DNA from: Streptomyces sp. Ncost-T10-10d
GTDB taxonomy: Bacteria > Actinomycetota > Actinomycetes > Streptomycetales > Streptomycetaceae
NCBI RefSeq assembly: GCF_900091955.1
Contig: NZ_FMDF01000089.1
Coordinates: 23,400-87,399, forward strand
Reading direction: 5' to 3'
DNA length: 64,000 nucleotides
The notes beneath the pieces are model-generated. The model was given only the letters and a program-made list of their open reading frames with translations. It made no database searches and had not been told where the DNA came from. A program made the translations under genes and the position numbers. This document shows positions 25,361 to 32,567 of the stretch, in pieces; position 1 is the first letter of the stretch, and each line of letters begins with the position of its first letter.

Positions 25361-25440
25361 TCACTCACGGCCGGCACGCTGCTTGAGCATGCGGTCCAGG
25401 CGACTCACTGCCTCGCGCTGGGTGTCCTGAACGACGTGAG
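25361..25440 (-). pseudogene. Second tyrosine-integrase C-terminal scrap
   Basis: The minus strand reads LTTHVVQDTQREAVSRLDRM then LKQRAGRE and a stop. This matches the post-catalytic C-terminus of actinobacterial phage/plasmid integrases (around ...THVVQDTQREAVSRLDRML). The catalytic part is gone. It begins 3 bp beyond the GYD gene stop and is unrelated in frame to the tRNA-Val integrase. Confidence 0.55.
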
Positions 25441-25443
25441 TCG

Positions 25444-25740
25444 TCAGCCAGCCGCCTTGGCGATGATGCGCTCCATCGCTTCTGGGCCGAAGGCCCGCAG
25501 AGTCGTGGACCGGACGTTGCCCACCCCACCGAGCTGCAGGAGTGCTGCCGTGGCAGTTTCGTCGTCGGGTGCCTCGACGATGGCCACGAGGTCATACGGA
25601 CCGACGGTCCAGTAGATGCTCAGGAGCTTCGCCCCGAGCTTCTGTACCGCTGACCCGAAGGCCTCGGCGCGCTGTGCGGTGTCCTTGTAGTTTTGGACCC
25701 CTTGATCGGTCCAGCTCAGCAAGGTGACGTACGTCGGCAT
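25444..25740 (-). CDS. GYD domain protein
   Basis: A 98-aa protein with the whole GYD domain: MPTYVTLLSWTDQGVQNYKD, a core KLLSIYWTVGPYDLVAIVEA (GPYD in place of GxYD) and ALLQLGGVGNVRSTTLRAF. GYD proteins form ferredoxin-like dimers related to cyanobacteriochrome- and stress-associated small proteins; no biochemical role is established. ATG 25740 has GAAGGTGA about 8 bp upstream. It is flanked by an integrase scrap, so it may be cargo of a lost element. Confidence 0.88.
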   Translation of the reverse strand: MPTYVTLLSWTDQGVQNYKDTAQRAEAFGSAVQKLGAKLLSIYWTVGPYDLVAIVEAPDDETATAALLQLGGVGNVRSTTLRAFGPEAMERIIAKAAG

Positions 25741-26161
25741 GTTCTTTCACCTTCACGAGGAGACACATCGTGAGGCCAAGCCTGGACATCTGAGCCAGAA
25801 CCCGCACGAGATACGCACCCGAACGAGCAACACGAGCGACCACAGGCACCGAGGGGCAGGCCGACAGCCATGCCTGACATCCACGCCTGACATCAACGAC
25901 AGCGGACATCAATGGTCGCCGCGGTTCTCTGCGGAGTAGATGCAGTCATACAGCCGTAGCGATCCAGGGCCGCTGTTCTCCCTCACGAACGCATCGAGGG
26001 CGTTTCTGAACGCCACTCGGCGACTCTTCGGATCAGCTCGGCGTTACCCGTTCTCGCAATCACTCGCGTCAGGAGGGGCCTCGGTCCAGCAGCGCCGCAG
26101 CCATGAAGTGCGAATGGGGACGTAGCCCACGGTTCGGTTCGGGACTGGCAACGGGGTGCGG
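25741..26161. other. Gap with a degenerate repeat, no gene recognised
   Basis: Around 25874-25908 the sequence CTGACATCCACGCCTGACAT, then CAACGACAGCGGACA, resembles 21567-21601 near the tRNA-Val attR (about 27 of 35 positions). This hints at shared phage-type sequence at both element remnants. No coding region is convincing. Confidence 0.4.
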
Positions 26162-26439
26162 TCAGCGGCTGCGCAAAGCCTCGTCGAGTCTGTCGCGTAG
26201 TGTGCGTGCAGCCTTGGGCGACAGCAGCGCCTCCATCTCGCCGTCGTCGAAGAGGGCGAGCCGGATGTGGTCGTGGAGGCCTGTGGTGGCGACATCGATG
26301 CTGATTGATGGGTCGCCCCGGCGTGGTAGCGAGCGGCCTCGTTGTTGTCCCGTCGCCAACGTACTCGGTCTGTGACGAGCGTGCTGCCCACCCCGATCAC
26401 CGCACCCACCGCCGTGGCGACCAACGCTGTCCATTCCAT
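26162..26439 (-). pseudogene. Chimeric remnant: membrane protein start joined to another gene's tail
   Basis: From ATG 26439 the frame reads MEWTALVATAVGAVIGVGST then LVTDRVRWRRDNNE, the N-terminal helix of a common Streptomyces membrane protein. It then loses similarity and runs into Ser/Thr/Arg-rich noise. A different frame from about 26340 to 26162 reads SISIDVATTGLHDHIRLALF ... LSPKAARTLRDRLDEALRSR, which looks like the intact end of an unrelated small protein. Deletion fusion with frameshift explains both. Confidence 0.5.
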
Positions 26440-26769
26440 GGCCCGGAGACTATGAGTCCGCCGAGCCCGGCGGCCAGGGTCCCTTGACTCTTCTGTCATC
26501 GCATCCCAGGGGCGCCATCCCGGGGCCGTCTCGGGGCCGTGGTAGGGCGCTCAACGATGACCAACTCTGTCAACTGCCGACAGCTCAGCAGCAGGTCACG
26601 GTGTTGATCGATGACGTGACCGCAGGTCGGGAACCCGGCGTGTCGCTTCTTCGGCTTCTGAACTGTTGGTTCGTCGGAACGTGAAGCGTGTGGGGTGGTT
26701 GGGGAGCGAAGAGCATACGTGAGTGGCCCGGTGACCAGGGCTTCAGCCACGGGTCATCATTGATGGGGC
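26440..26769. other. Gap, no gene recognised
   Basis: These 330 bp between the chimeric remnant and the flavoprotein gene contain only short frames without domains or ribosome binding sites. Confidence 0.4.
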
Positions 26770-27354
26770 TCAGTTCGACCGGCGAGAAACATCGGTTGCC
26801 GCCTCCTGGACGGACTCCATGATCGTGGACCATGGCAGCTCTCGAACTTCTGGGCCCTCGCGGGGTTCATGCAATGGCCAGACGTCAGGGCCGTAGACGA
26901 GATCCACGTCGGCCTTCCTCAGTGACTCGATGTGCCCCTGCCATGCCGGATGTCTTGCATGAGCTGCGTTGACCCGGGGGAACACCACGACGGGGACGCC
27001 GATCGTGCCGAGCGCCTCGCTCACCTGCGTCAGGGCTTGGTTGTCGGCGATGCCCGTCGCGAGCTTGGCGATGTAGTTCGCACTCGCGGGGGCGACGACG
27101 TAGCAGTCGGCGACCGGGTGGGGGCGGGGCTCAGTCGGCAGACGAGGTGTGTCCCGCACCGGCAGGCCGGTCAGTGTCTCCAGCCGGTCCAGCTCGCCGT
27201 TGGCCCTCAACCATCGGGCGGCATTCGGCGTCAGGGTCACGGCTACCTGCCAGCCGAGGGCGATGGCCGGCTCCACCAGTCCAGCGCGCAGCGTCTCGAT
27301 TCCATCGGCTGCCGTACCTACGACTGCCAGCACTCCGCGACTGCCTACGCTCAC
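26770..27354 (-). CDS. Flavoprotein (PPC-decarboxylase/LanD-like fold)
   Basis: About 194 aa with the homo-oligomeric flavin-containing Cys decarboxylase fold: N-terminal GVLAVVGTAADGIETLRAGL and the FMN-site signature DCYVVAPASANYIAKLATGI ADN. The active-site layout suggests FMN binding; members decarboxylate peptidyl-Cys or pantothenoylcysteine, or prenylate flavin. No RiPP precursor or coaB partner is adjacent, and in streptomycetes such stand-alone flavoproteins are common near XRE regulators. I take GTG 27354 as start; the frame extends to 27438 through a hydrophobic stretch rich in Cys that I consider upstream sequence. A direct repeat precedes it. Confidence 0.82.
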   Translation of the reverse strand: MSVGSRGVLAVVGTAADGIETLRAGLVEPAIALGWQVAVTLTPNAARWLRANGELDRLETLTGLPVRDTPRLPTEPRPHPVADCYVVAPASANYIAKLATGIADNQALTQVSEALGTIGVPVVVFPRVNAAHARHPAWQGHIESLRKADVDLVYGPDVWPLHEPREGPEVRELPWSTIMESVQEAATDVSRRSN

Positions 27355-27389
27355 CGTTCCACCGCCCCGTATCGGTCCGTCCCCAAGGC

Positions 27390-27418
27390 GAGCAGTACAG
27401 CAGACGAGCAGTACAGCA
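27390..27418. repeat. 13-bp direct repeat upstream of the flavoprotein gene
   Basis: GAGCAGTACAGCA occurs at 27390-27402 and 27406-27418, 16 bp apart, 36 bp before the GTG start. The position and near-helical spacing fit a regulator site, or a core promoter duplication. Confidence 0.5.
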
Positions 27419-27803
27419 AAGAAGTGCAGCAACCACACCGACCACCAGCCACCGTGGCTGATCCCTACAGCCCGTGTGGCCGGGCCGACAGACCGCGGTG
27501 ACCGTTGTGCCGATGGTTCGGGCCGAGGGGGTCACAGTTGAGCCCCCTCCCGTCGCCCCCGTTGCCGACCTGCACCGAGACATCAGGACGACCGGCCGAC
27601 AGGATCAGGGCCGGCAGCTTCTTCGCCCCCGCAGGCGTTCCTTCTGCGAGGACCGCGCAGCAGGATCTGGTTTCTGTGAATTTCGAGCTGGGTACCGAGG
27701 CGGTTGTCGGCGACCGGCGAGGTCTGTCGCCAGGAGCCGCAACTCTTCCGGATCCGCTTCCTCGTCGCATTCGACCGCGTCGGGCGGTGGCCGGCCGTGC
27801 CCG
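27419..27803. other. Gap between YihY gene and flavoprotein gene
   Basis: About 385 bp downstream of the YihY-like gene. I see no credible gene and no clear hairpin. It presumably contains the flavoprotein promoter. Confidence 0.4.
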
Positions 27804-28676
27804 TCAGTGGTTCGAGCCCTTGATCCGATGATGAGAGACCTGTTCCCGTGCCGTGCGCCACCGCGACCGAGTCTGCTCGACCACCCTGTCCCACTGCAGG
27901 CGGACCTCGTGGTCGGAAGGGCGGTGTCCCTGACGGATCCGGCTGAGCTCGTCTCGTACTTCTCGTCCCAGTGCCGCCGATGCAACCAGGGCGAGCATGG
28001 CGGCGAAGAGCGCAGAGAGCATCGCGAAGACAGCACCGACCACTCCGTAGCGTGCTGCGGAGGAATTGAAGAGATGCGGCATGTAGATGGTTGCGCCCAC
28101 TGAGTAGGCCGCCGTCAGGACGGCGCCGGTGACGCCGAAGGGAAGCAGGTCCGGCCGGCTGATCCGCTTCGCCGACAGGATCCGGCCGCTCCAGACGAGG
28201 AATGCGGCGGTCACCAGTACCCCACACAGCGAGGCGGCCAGATCCAGCGCGCCCCCGCCACGGAGCGCGGAGAGCAATGTGGTGACCACTACGTAGCCGC
28301 CGAGAGTGAGAATCCACCACAAGCCGTTGCGCGTGTTGCGCACACTGAGGGGCTTGAGCTCCCACGCCTGTTCGAAGAGTCGCTGTGCGGCTCGCGCGAA
28401 ACTCAGCACCGAGATCGTCAGAAACACGACCCCGAAGATGCCCACACTCGCGCTGGCCGCTTCGGCAGGAGAGAACAGCGAGCTGACTGCTGTGGCCCCT
28501 GCTCCGGTGAGGTTGTAGCGCCTGATGATCCGCTCTGCGGCGTCGTAGTGCACGAAGTTGCTCAAGACAGCGCCGAGGAGGATGGAGAGCGGGACCAATG
28601 CCGTCAGGGCGCTGGACGCCAGGGCCATCGAGCGGTCGAAACCCACGATCTTCTGAAACCGGTTGATGACTCGCAA
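27804..28676 (-). CDS. YihY/BrkB-family inner-membrane protein
   Basis: About 290 aa with the YihY/virulence factor BrkB topology: several hydrophobic helices (ALASSALTALVPLSILLGAV, SVGIFGVVFLTISVLSFARA, GLWWILTLGGYVVVTTLLSA, LVTAAFLVWSGRIL) and the conserved FEQAWELKPLSVRNTRNGLWW. Its role is unknown; it is not an RNase despite old annotation of relatives. The frame stays open to 28784 and residues INRERLVRTLTFWLRPAFAL look like part of the family N-terminus. Yet no ATG or GTG occurs in that stretch, so the start is TTG 28676 or has been lost by mutation. A basic C-terminal tail follows the last helix. Confidence 0.82.
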   Translation of the reverse strand: MRVINRFQKIVGFDRSMALASSALTALVPLSILLGAVLSNFVHYDAAERIIRRYNLTGAGATAVSSLFSPAEAASASVGIFGVVFLTISVLSFARAAQRLFEQAWELKPLSVRNTRNGLWWILTLGGYVVVTTLLSALRGGGALDLAASLCGVLVTAAFLVWSGRILSAKRISRPDLLPFGVTGAVLTAAYSVGATIYMPHLFNSSAARYGVVGAVFAMLSALFAAMLALVASAALGREVRDELSRIRQGHRPSDHEVRLQWDRVVEQTRSRWRTAREQVSHHRIKGSNH

Positions 28677-29232
28677 CGCGAAGGCCGGCCGCAGCCAGAA
28701 CGTCAGCGTTCTGACGAGGCGCTCTCGATTGATTCTCGTCGTCCTGCCCTCCGTGAAGATCGGGACTTTTGTGGCGAAGCGAGCCTAACGGCCGGTCGCC
28801 CGACCGATGAAGGACGACACGAGAAGCGGCACGCCGGCCGCACGACATCCCGATGCCTCACATCATCATGTAGCCCGCTGTACTACGGGAGATCGGGGCT
28901 GAAGGGCTGTGAACGAGCCTTGACGTGGATCAAGCCATCGATCCTGTGGAGGATGTACTGCTGCGGGTGGGGCACCAAGGAGCCTTCTTGGCGCAGCCGG
29001 CCATCGAGCAGCCCGTGTTGCCAGGTGGGCAGACCTCAGTGACCGTCATGCCGGTGGTTCATCGAGGGGGCCGACCTGGGCCGGCGCCCTGCCGGAAGAA
29101 GCGGGGAATCGCCGTTGTACGTGATCGCGTTGAGCGCGATGGTGCCGGGGGCAGTCGCTGACAACGGCGATGTCCCGGCAATGGGCCTATGGCCGGGGGT
29201 AGTTGGCGGGGCGAGGTGCCGGGGGTCGGGCG
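28677..29232. other. Large gap, no gene recognised
   Basis: The first ~110 bp appear to be the 5' coding remnant or leader of the YihY gene. The rest, to 29232, contains open frames on both strands, e.g. + from 28925, with no domain or plausible ribosome binding site. No tRNA, hairpin of note or mobile-element end was seen. Confidence 0.45.
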
Positions 29233-29562
29233 TCAGTGCGCGAGGAGCGTGCTGGCGAGGACGACGTAGGTGGTGGTGCCGCAGAGGATGCTGAGCAGGG
29301 CGTTGCGGCGCCACAGGTGCAGGCCGACGGTGACAGCCAGGGCCGCCAGGGGAGCAAGGGCCCGAGCCTCGGTCACGGGCAGGTCGCGCAGGCAGTAGAC
29401 GAGCAGGATCACCATGACGCCCACGGGCATGCGGGTGCTGAGGTACTGGACGGTCTTGCTCGCACGCAGTGGTGTGAGGGCGGCGAAGGGCAGGGCGCGC
29501 AGGGCCCAGGTGACGGCGGCGGAGACGGCGACCGCGGCGATGAGGTAGGCGGTGTCAGGCAC
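29233..29562 (-). CDS. azlD: AzlD family branched-chain amino acid exporter subunit
   Basis: A 109-aa protein of four predicted helices, typical AzlD size. The sequence VTWALRALPFAALTPLRASK carries the AlrRalPf motif of the family, followed by YLSTRMPVGVMVILLVYCL. AzlD pairs with AzlC to export branched-chain amino acids or analogues. GTG 29562 overlaps the AzlC stop by 8 bp, so translation is coupled. Confidence 0.92.
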   Translation of the reverse strand: MPDTAYLIAAVAVSAAVTWALRALPFAALTPLRASKTVQYLSTRMPVGVMVILLVYCLRDLPVTEARALAPLAALAVTVGLHLWRRNALLSILCGTTTYVVLASTLLAH

Positions 29563-30310
29563 GGGCGGGCCCTTCGGGGGCGGTGAGGTGGCGGCGGACC
29601 AGGAGCCCGGCGGTGAACAGGGTGAAGGCGGCCAGAAGCATCTGGCCGGGGAACACGAGCCGGGCGGCCAGGGCGCTCAGGAGAGCGAGGACGGGGGTGG
29701 GCAGGTCGTTGCGCCGGTCCCGGACGGCGTCGAGTGCGAGGACGGTGAACAGGGCCGTCAGGGCGAAGTCCAGACCGGTGACGCTGTCAGGGATGAGCGA
29801 GCCGAGCAGGGCGCCGATGGTGGCGCTGCCCGCCCAGTACAGGTGCATGAACACCTGGAGCCACAGGATCCGGCGACCGGACCAGGACCGGGCTTCCACG
29901 CCGCTGGTCAGCGCGTACGCCTCGTCGGTGAGGGCGAAGGTGCTGTATGCCTTGGCCAGGCGGCCGTGCACGCCGGGAAGCGGGAATGACAGCGCGTAGA
30001 AGACGTGCCGGATGTTCACCAGGAGGGCGGTCAGAGCGACCGTCGCGAGCGGGGCGACGGCAGTGACCAGGCCGATGAGCAAGAACTCGAACGATCCGGC
30101 GTAGACGAATGTGGTGAACAGGCTTGCCCACCACCAGTCGAGGCCGGACTGGGTGATGAGTGCGCCGAAGGCGAGGCCGAGCGGGACGAGCCCCAGGCCC
30201 ACGGAGGCGGAGTCCTTGAATGCGGCCCGGGCCTCGGAGGCTGTCTGCGGTGAGGGGGCAGGAGGGGCGGGCCGAGCAGGGCCGCCGACAGTGGCAGGAG
30301 GTATTCCCAT
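29555..30310 (-). CDS. azlC: AzlC family branched-chain amino acid exporter
   Basis: A 251-aa membrane protein with the AzlC features LGLVPLGLAFGALITQSGLD, FVYAGSFEFLLIGLV, LVNIRHVFYALSFPLPGV and FALTDEAYALTS. It forms the larger subunit of the AzlCD exporter in the plasma membrane. The N-terminal ~25 residues are Pro/Ala rich, so the real start may be internal. It is divergent from an Lrp/AsnC regulator 62 bp away, the usual arrangement for amino-acid-responsive control of azlCD. Confidence 0.93.
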   Translation of the reverse strand: MGIPPATVGGPARPAPPAPSPQTASEARAAFKDSASVGLGLVPLGLAFGALITQSGLDWWWASLFTTFVYAGSFEFLLIGLVTAVAPLATVALTALLVNIRHVFYALSFPLPGVHGRLAKAYSTFALTDEAYALTSGVEARSWSGRRILWLQVFMHLYWAGSATIGALLGSLIPDSVTGLDFALTALFTVLALDAVRDRRNDLPTPVLALLSALAARLVFPGQMLLAAFTLFTAGLLVRRHLTAPEGPARA

Positions 30311-30372
30311 AGAGAAATTTTAGGTCAAATCGGGCCTTATATGGTTGCTGTTTGTGGCTCTAGGATGGCTCT

Positions 30373-30831
30373 GTGAGCAATGAAATGGACCTCGATGCGA
30401 TCGATCGTGAAATTCTGTTTCACCTCCGGCAGGACGGGCGGCTGACCAACGTCGAGCTGGCCAAGCGCGTCGGTCTGACCCCGCCGCCGTGCCTGCGTCG
30501 AGTCAAGCGACTGGAGGAGTCCGGCGTCATCTCCGGCTACCGGGCAGTCATCGACCCCGCGGCCGTAGGCCGGGAACTGGAGGTCCTGGTCGACGTCGAG
30601 GTGTACGCCACCGACCGCAGGACGGTCCAGGAGTTCGAGGACACCGTGTCCTCCTACGAGGAAGTCGTCGAGCTCCGGCGGTTCTTCGGGCGCCCCGACT
30701 ACTTCCTCCGTGTCGCTGTCGCCGACCACGCCGCTTATGAAGCCTTCCTGACCGGCAAGCTCACCGGACTGCCCGGAGTCCTGCGCACGGAATCGCACCT
30801 GACCATGAAGAAGATCAAGACCGAGTCCTGA
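30373..30831 (+). CDS. Lrp/AsnC family regulator
   Basis: A 152-aa two-domain regulator. The N-terminal winged HTH is IDREILFHLRQDGRLTNVEL, AKRVGLTPPPCLRRVKRLEE; the C-terminal RAM/AsnC ligand domain contains VDVEVYATDRRTVQEFEDTV and RPDYFLRVAVADHAAYEAFL. Such proteins sense leucine or other amino acids and assemble as octamers. It begins with GTG 30373 and is divergent from azlCD, whose promoter it probably controls (inference from context; Bacillus azlB is the precedent). Confidence 0.94.
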   Translation: MSNEMDLDAIDREILFHLRQDGRLTNVELAKRVGLTPPPCLRRVKRLEESGVISGYRAVIDPAAVGRELEVLVDVEVYATDRRTVQEFEDTVSSYEEVVELRRFFGRPDYFLRVAVADHAAYEAFLTGKLTGLPGVLRTESHLTMKKIKTES

Positions 30832-31162
30832 CCGGCACGCGAAGGGTGCCGCCGCAGTCCCCTTTTCGCGAACCTTCCTGAAATCTTCTCGGAGCGTCGG
30901 TGGTCCGGCGGGAGACCGAGGGCGGGCGCGGCGCTGCCATGGACGGCCTCCGCCCAGCTGGCGGCCTCCGTGCCGACGTTCGTGCTCCCCCGGAGCGACG
31001 GCTTTCCGTCCTCCGGTCGCATCCACACCCGCGACCTCGATCGAATGCATCAGGGCCGCTGAACCCGCCCCGCAGGCACGGGCACCCCTGACGATCGTCA
31101 GAGGGAGGCCCTTGCCCTTCGGCCCGGGTTTCCCGCCTTCCCGGCTTCTAGGTTCACTTCCC
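30832..31162. other. Gap upstream of PAP2 gene, with a 14-bp palindrome
   Basis: No gene is seen in 331 bp. A perfect palindrome CTGACGATCGTCAG at 31088-31101, 62 bp before the PAP2 start, is a candidate operator. Confidence 0.45.
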
Positions 31163-32158
31163 ATGAAGCGAGAAACCGGAAGAAACAGGACCCGGAACGG
31201 ACGGCCGTTGGCCGCCTGTGTCGTGCTGGGGGCGGGCGCGGCCGTCGTCGTGGGGCTTGCCCCGGGCGGATCGGGCAGGGCCGGAGCCGTGGAGGTGACG
31301 GGCGGCGCGTCCGCGTCCGCGTACCGGTCGGTGACCGGGGCGGTGGCTGACGGTCCCTCATGGACGGGGCCGCTGCTGGAGGTGGCGACCGAGGGCACCC
31401 TGGTGGCTCTCGGGCTGCTGTTGGTGTGGACCTGGTGGAGTGCCGTACGGCGTGGGGACACCCGGCTGTCCGCCGGTACCGTGCTCACCGGCGTCGGGAC
31501 CGTACTGGCCTACGCGGTCAGCGAGGCCGTGAAGCAGGTGGTGGACGAGGCGCGCCCCTGCCGGGCCCTGCACAGCGGCGCGGAGGCCGTCGCCGAGTGT
31601 CCGGCTCCTGGCGACTGGTCCTTCCCGAGCAACCACGCCACCCTGGCCGCCGGCCTCGCGGTGGGCCTGGCCGTGCTGCGGCCGCGCCTCGCCGCCGTCA
31701 CCCTGCCGCTGGCCGGCGCGGCGGCGCTGCTGCGGGTCCTGGTGGGGGTGCACTACCCGCACGACGTGCTGGCCGGTGCGGTCCTCGGGGGTTCGGTGAC
31801 GGCGGCTGCGCTGCTCGCCTTCCTGCCGCTGGCCCGGACCGCGGCGTCAGCGCTCGGGAGGCGGCTCGGCAGGCGTGACGATCCCGGCCTCGTGGGCGAC
31901 GACCGCCGCGGCGGCGCGGTTGTTCACACCCAACCTGGCCAGGACGGAGCTCACATGGGCCTTGACCGTCCCTTCCACCACATGGAGCCGCCGGGCGATC
32001 TGTCCGTTGGACAGCCCGCTGCCGAGGAAGGCCAGCACGTCGCGTTCCCGGCCGGTCAGCGCACGGACCTGTTCCCGGGCGGCGGTGCGGCGGCCGGCCA
32101 GAGCGCCCGCGCCCGTCGCCGAGAGATGGGCGACGACCCGCGCCGCGACCTTCGGTGA
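31163..32158 (+). CDS. PAP2-family phosphatase with long antisense-overlapping tail
   Basis: Residues ~1-235 form a membrane PAP2 phosphatase. The three active-site motifs are complete: KQVVDEARP, PSNHAT and RVLVGVHYPHDVLAG. It would dephosphorylate a lipid or polyprenyl phosphate outside the membrane. ATG 31163 is chosen over 31112. After the last helix (about base 31875) the frame runs another 280 bp antisense to the response regulator, giving a polar Gly/Asp/Arg-rich tail. A TGA in another frame at 31876-31878 suggests a frameshift or a naturally overlong gene. Confidence 0.82.
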   Translation: MKRETGRNRTRNGRPLAACVVLGAGAAVVVGLAPGGSGRAGAVEVTGGASASAYRSVTGAVADGPSWTGPLLEVATEGTLVALGLLLVWTWWSAVRRGDTRLSAGTVLTGVGTVLAYAVSEAVKQVVDEARPCRALHSGAEAVAECPAPGDWSFPSNHATLAAGLAVGLAVLRPRLAAVTLPLAGAAALLRVLVGVHYPHDVLAGAVLGGSVTAAALLAFLPLARTAASALGRRLGRRDDPGLVGDDRRGGAVVHTQPGQDGAHMGLDRPFHHMEPPGDLSVGQPAAEEGQHVAFPAGQRTDLFPGGGAAAGQSARARRREMGDDPRRDLR

Positions 32159-32533
32159 CAGATAGGCGGCGCCGTCGGCCACCGCGCGGACTCCCGCGAT
32201 GAGCTCCTCGGGCTCGCCCGACTTGATCAGGAAGCCCGCGGCGCCGCCTCCGAGCGCCTGGAGGATGTAGTCGTCCTCGCCGAAGGTCGTGAGCATCACG
32301 ATCCCCGTCTCCGGCACGGTGCGCCGGATCTCGGCCGCCGCCTCGATGCCGTTCATCCCGGGCATCCGGATGTCGAGCACGGCGACGGCCGGGCGATGGC
32401 GGCGGACCAGCTCCACGGCGTCGTGCCCGTCGGCGGCCTCGGCGACGACGTCGATTTCCGGATCGGTGGACAGCACGGAGCCCACGCCCCTGCGGATCAT
32501 CGGCTCGTCGTCGGCGATCAGCACCCGGATCAT
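31847..32533 (-). CDS. NarL/LuxR-family response regulator
   Basis: About 228 aa. The receiver domain is IRVLIADDEPMIRRGVGSVL with acidic pocket DD, phosphorylated Asp in VAVLDIRMPGMNG, Thr in IVMLTTFGEDDY and Lys in GFLIKSGEPEEL. The C-terminal HTH is ALTGRERDVLAFLGSGLSNG, QIARRLHVVEGTVKAHVSSV. It pairs with the upstream kinase, whose stop lies 35 bp away. Start is ATG 32533. A 13-codon frame with AAGGAGG (ATG 32571) ends in TGA overlapping this ATG, so translation may be coupled through it. Confidence 0.93.
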   Translation of the reverse strand: MIRVLIADDEPMIRRGVGSVLSTDPEIDVVAEAADGHDAVELVRRHRPAVAVLDIRMPGMNGIEAAAEIRRTVPETGIVMLTTFGEDDYILQALGGGAAGFLIKSGEPEELIAGVRAVADGAAYLSPKVAARVVAHLSATGAGALAGRRTAAREQVRALTGRERDVLAFLGSGLSNGQIARRLHVVEGTVKAHVSSVLARLGVNNRAAAAVVAHEAGIVTPAEPPPER

Positions 32534-32567
32534 CGGCCGCGCACCGTTCCTTCCCTGCATGGTGCAC

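Noticed and set aside
28869..29161. Possible gene or transposase scrap on either strand
   Set aside because: No motif, no ribosome binding site and no similarity I could name; kept as a gap.
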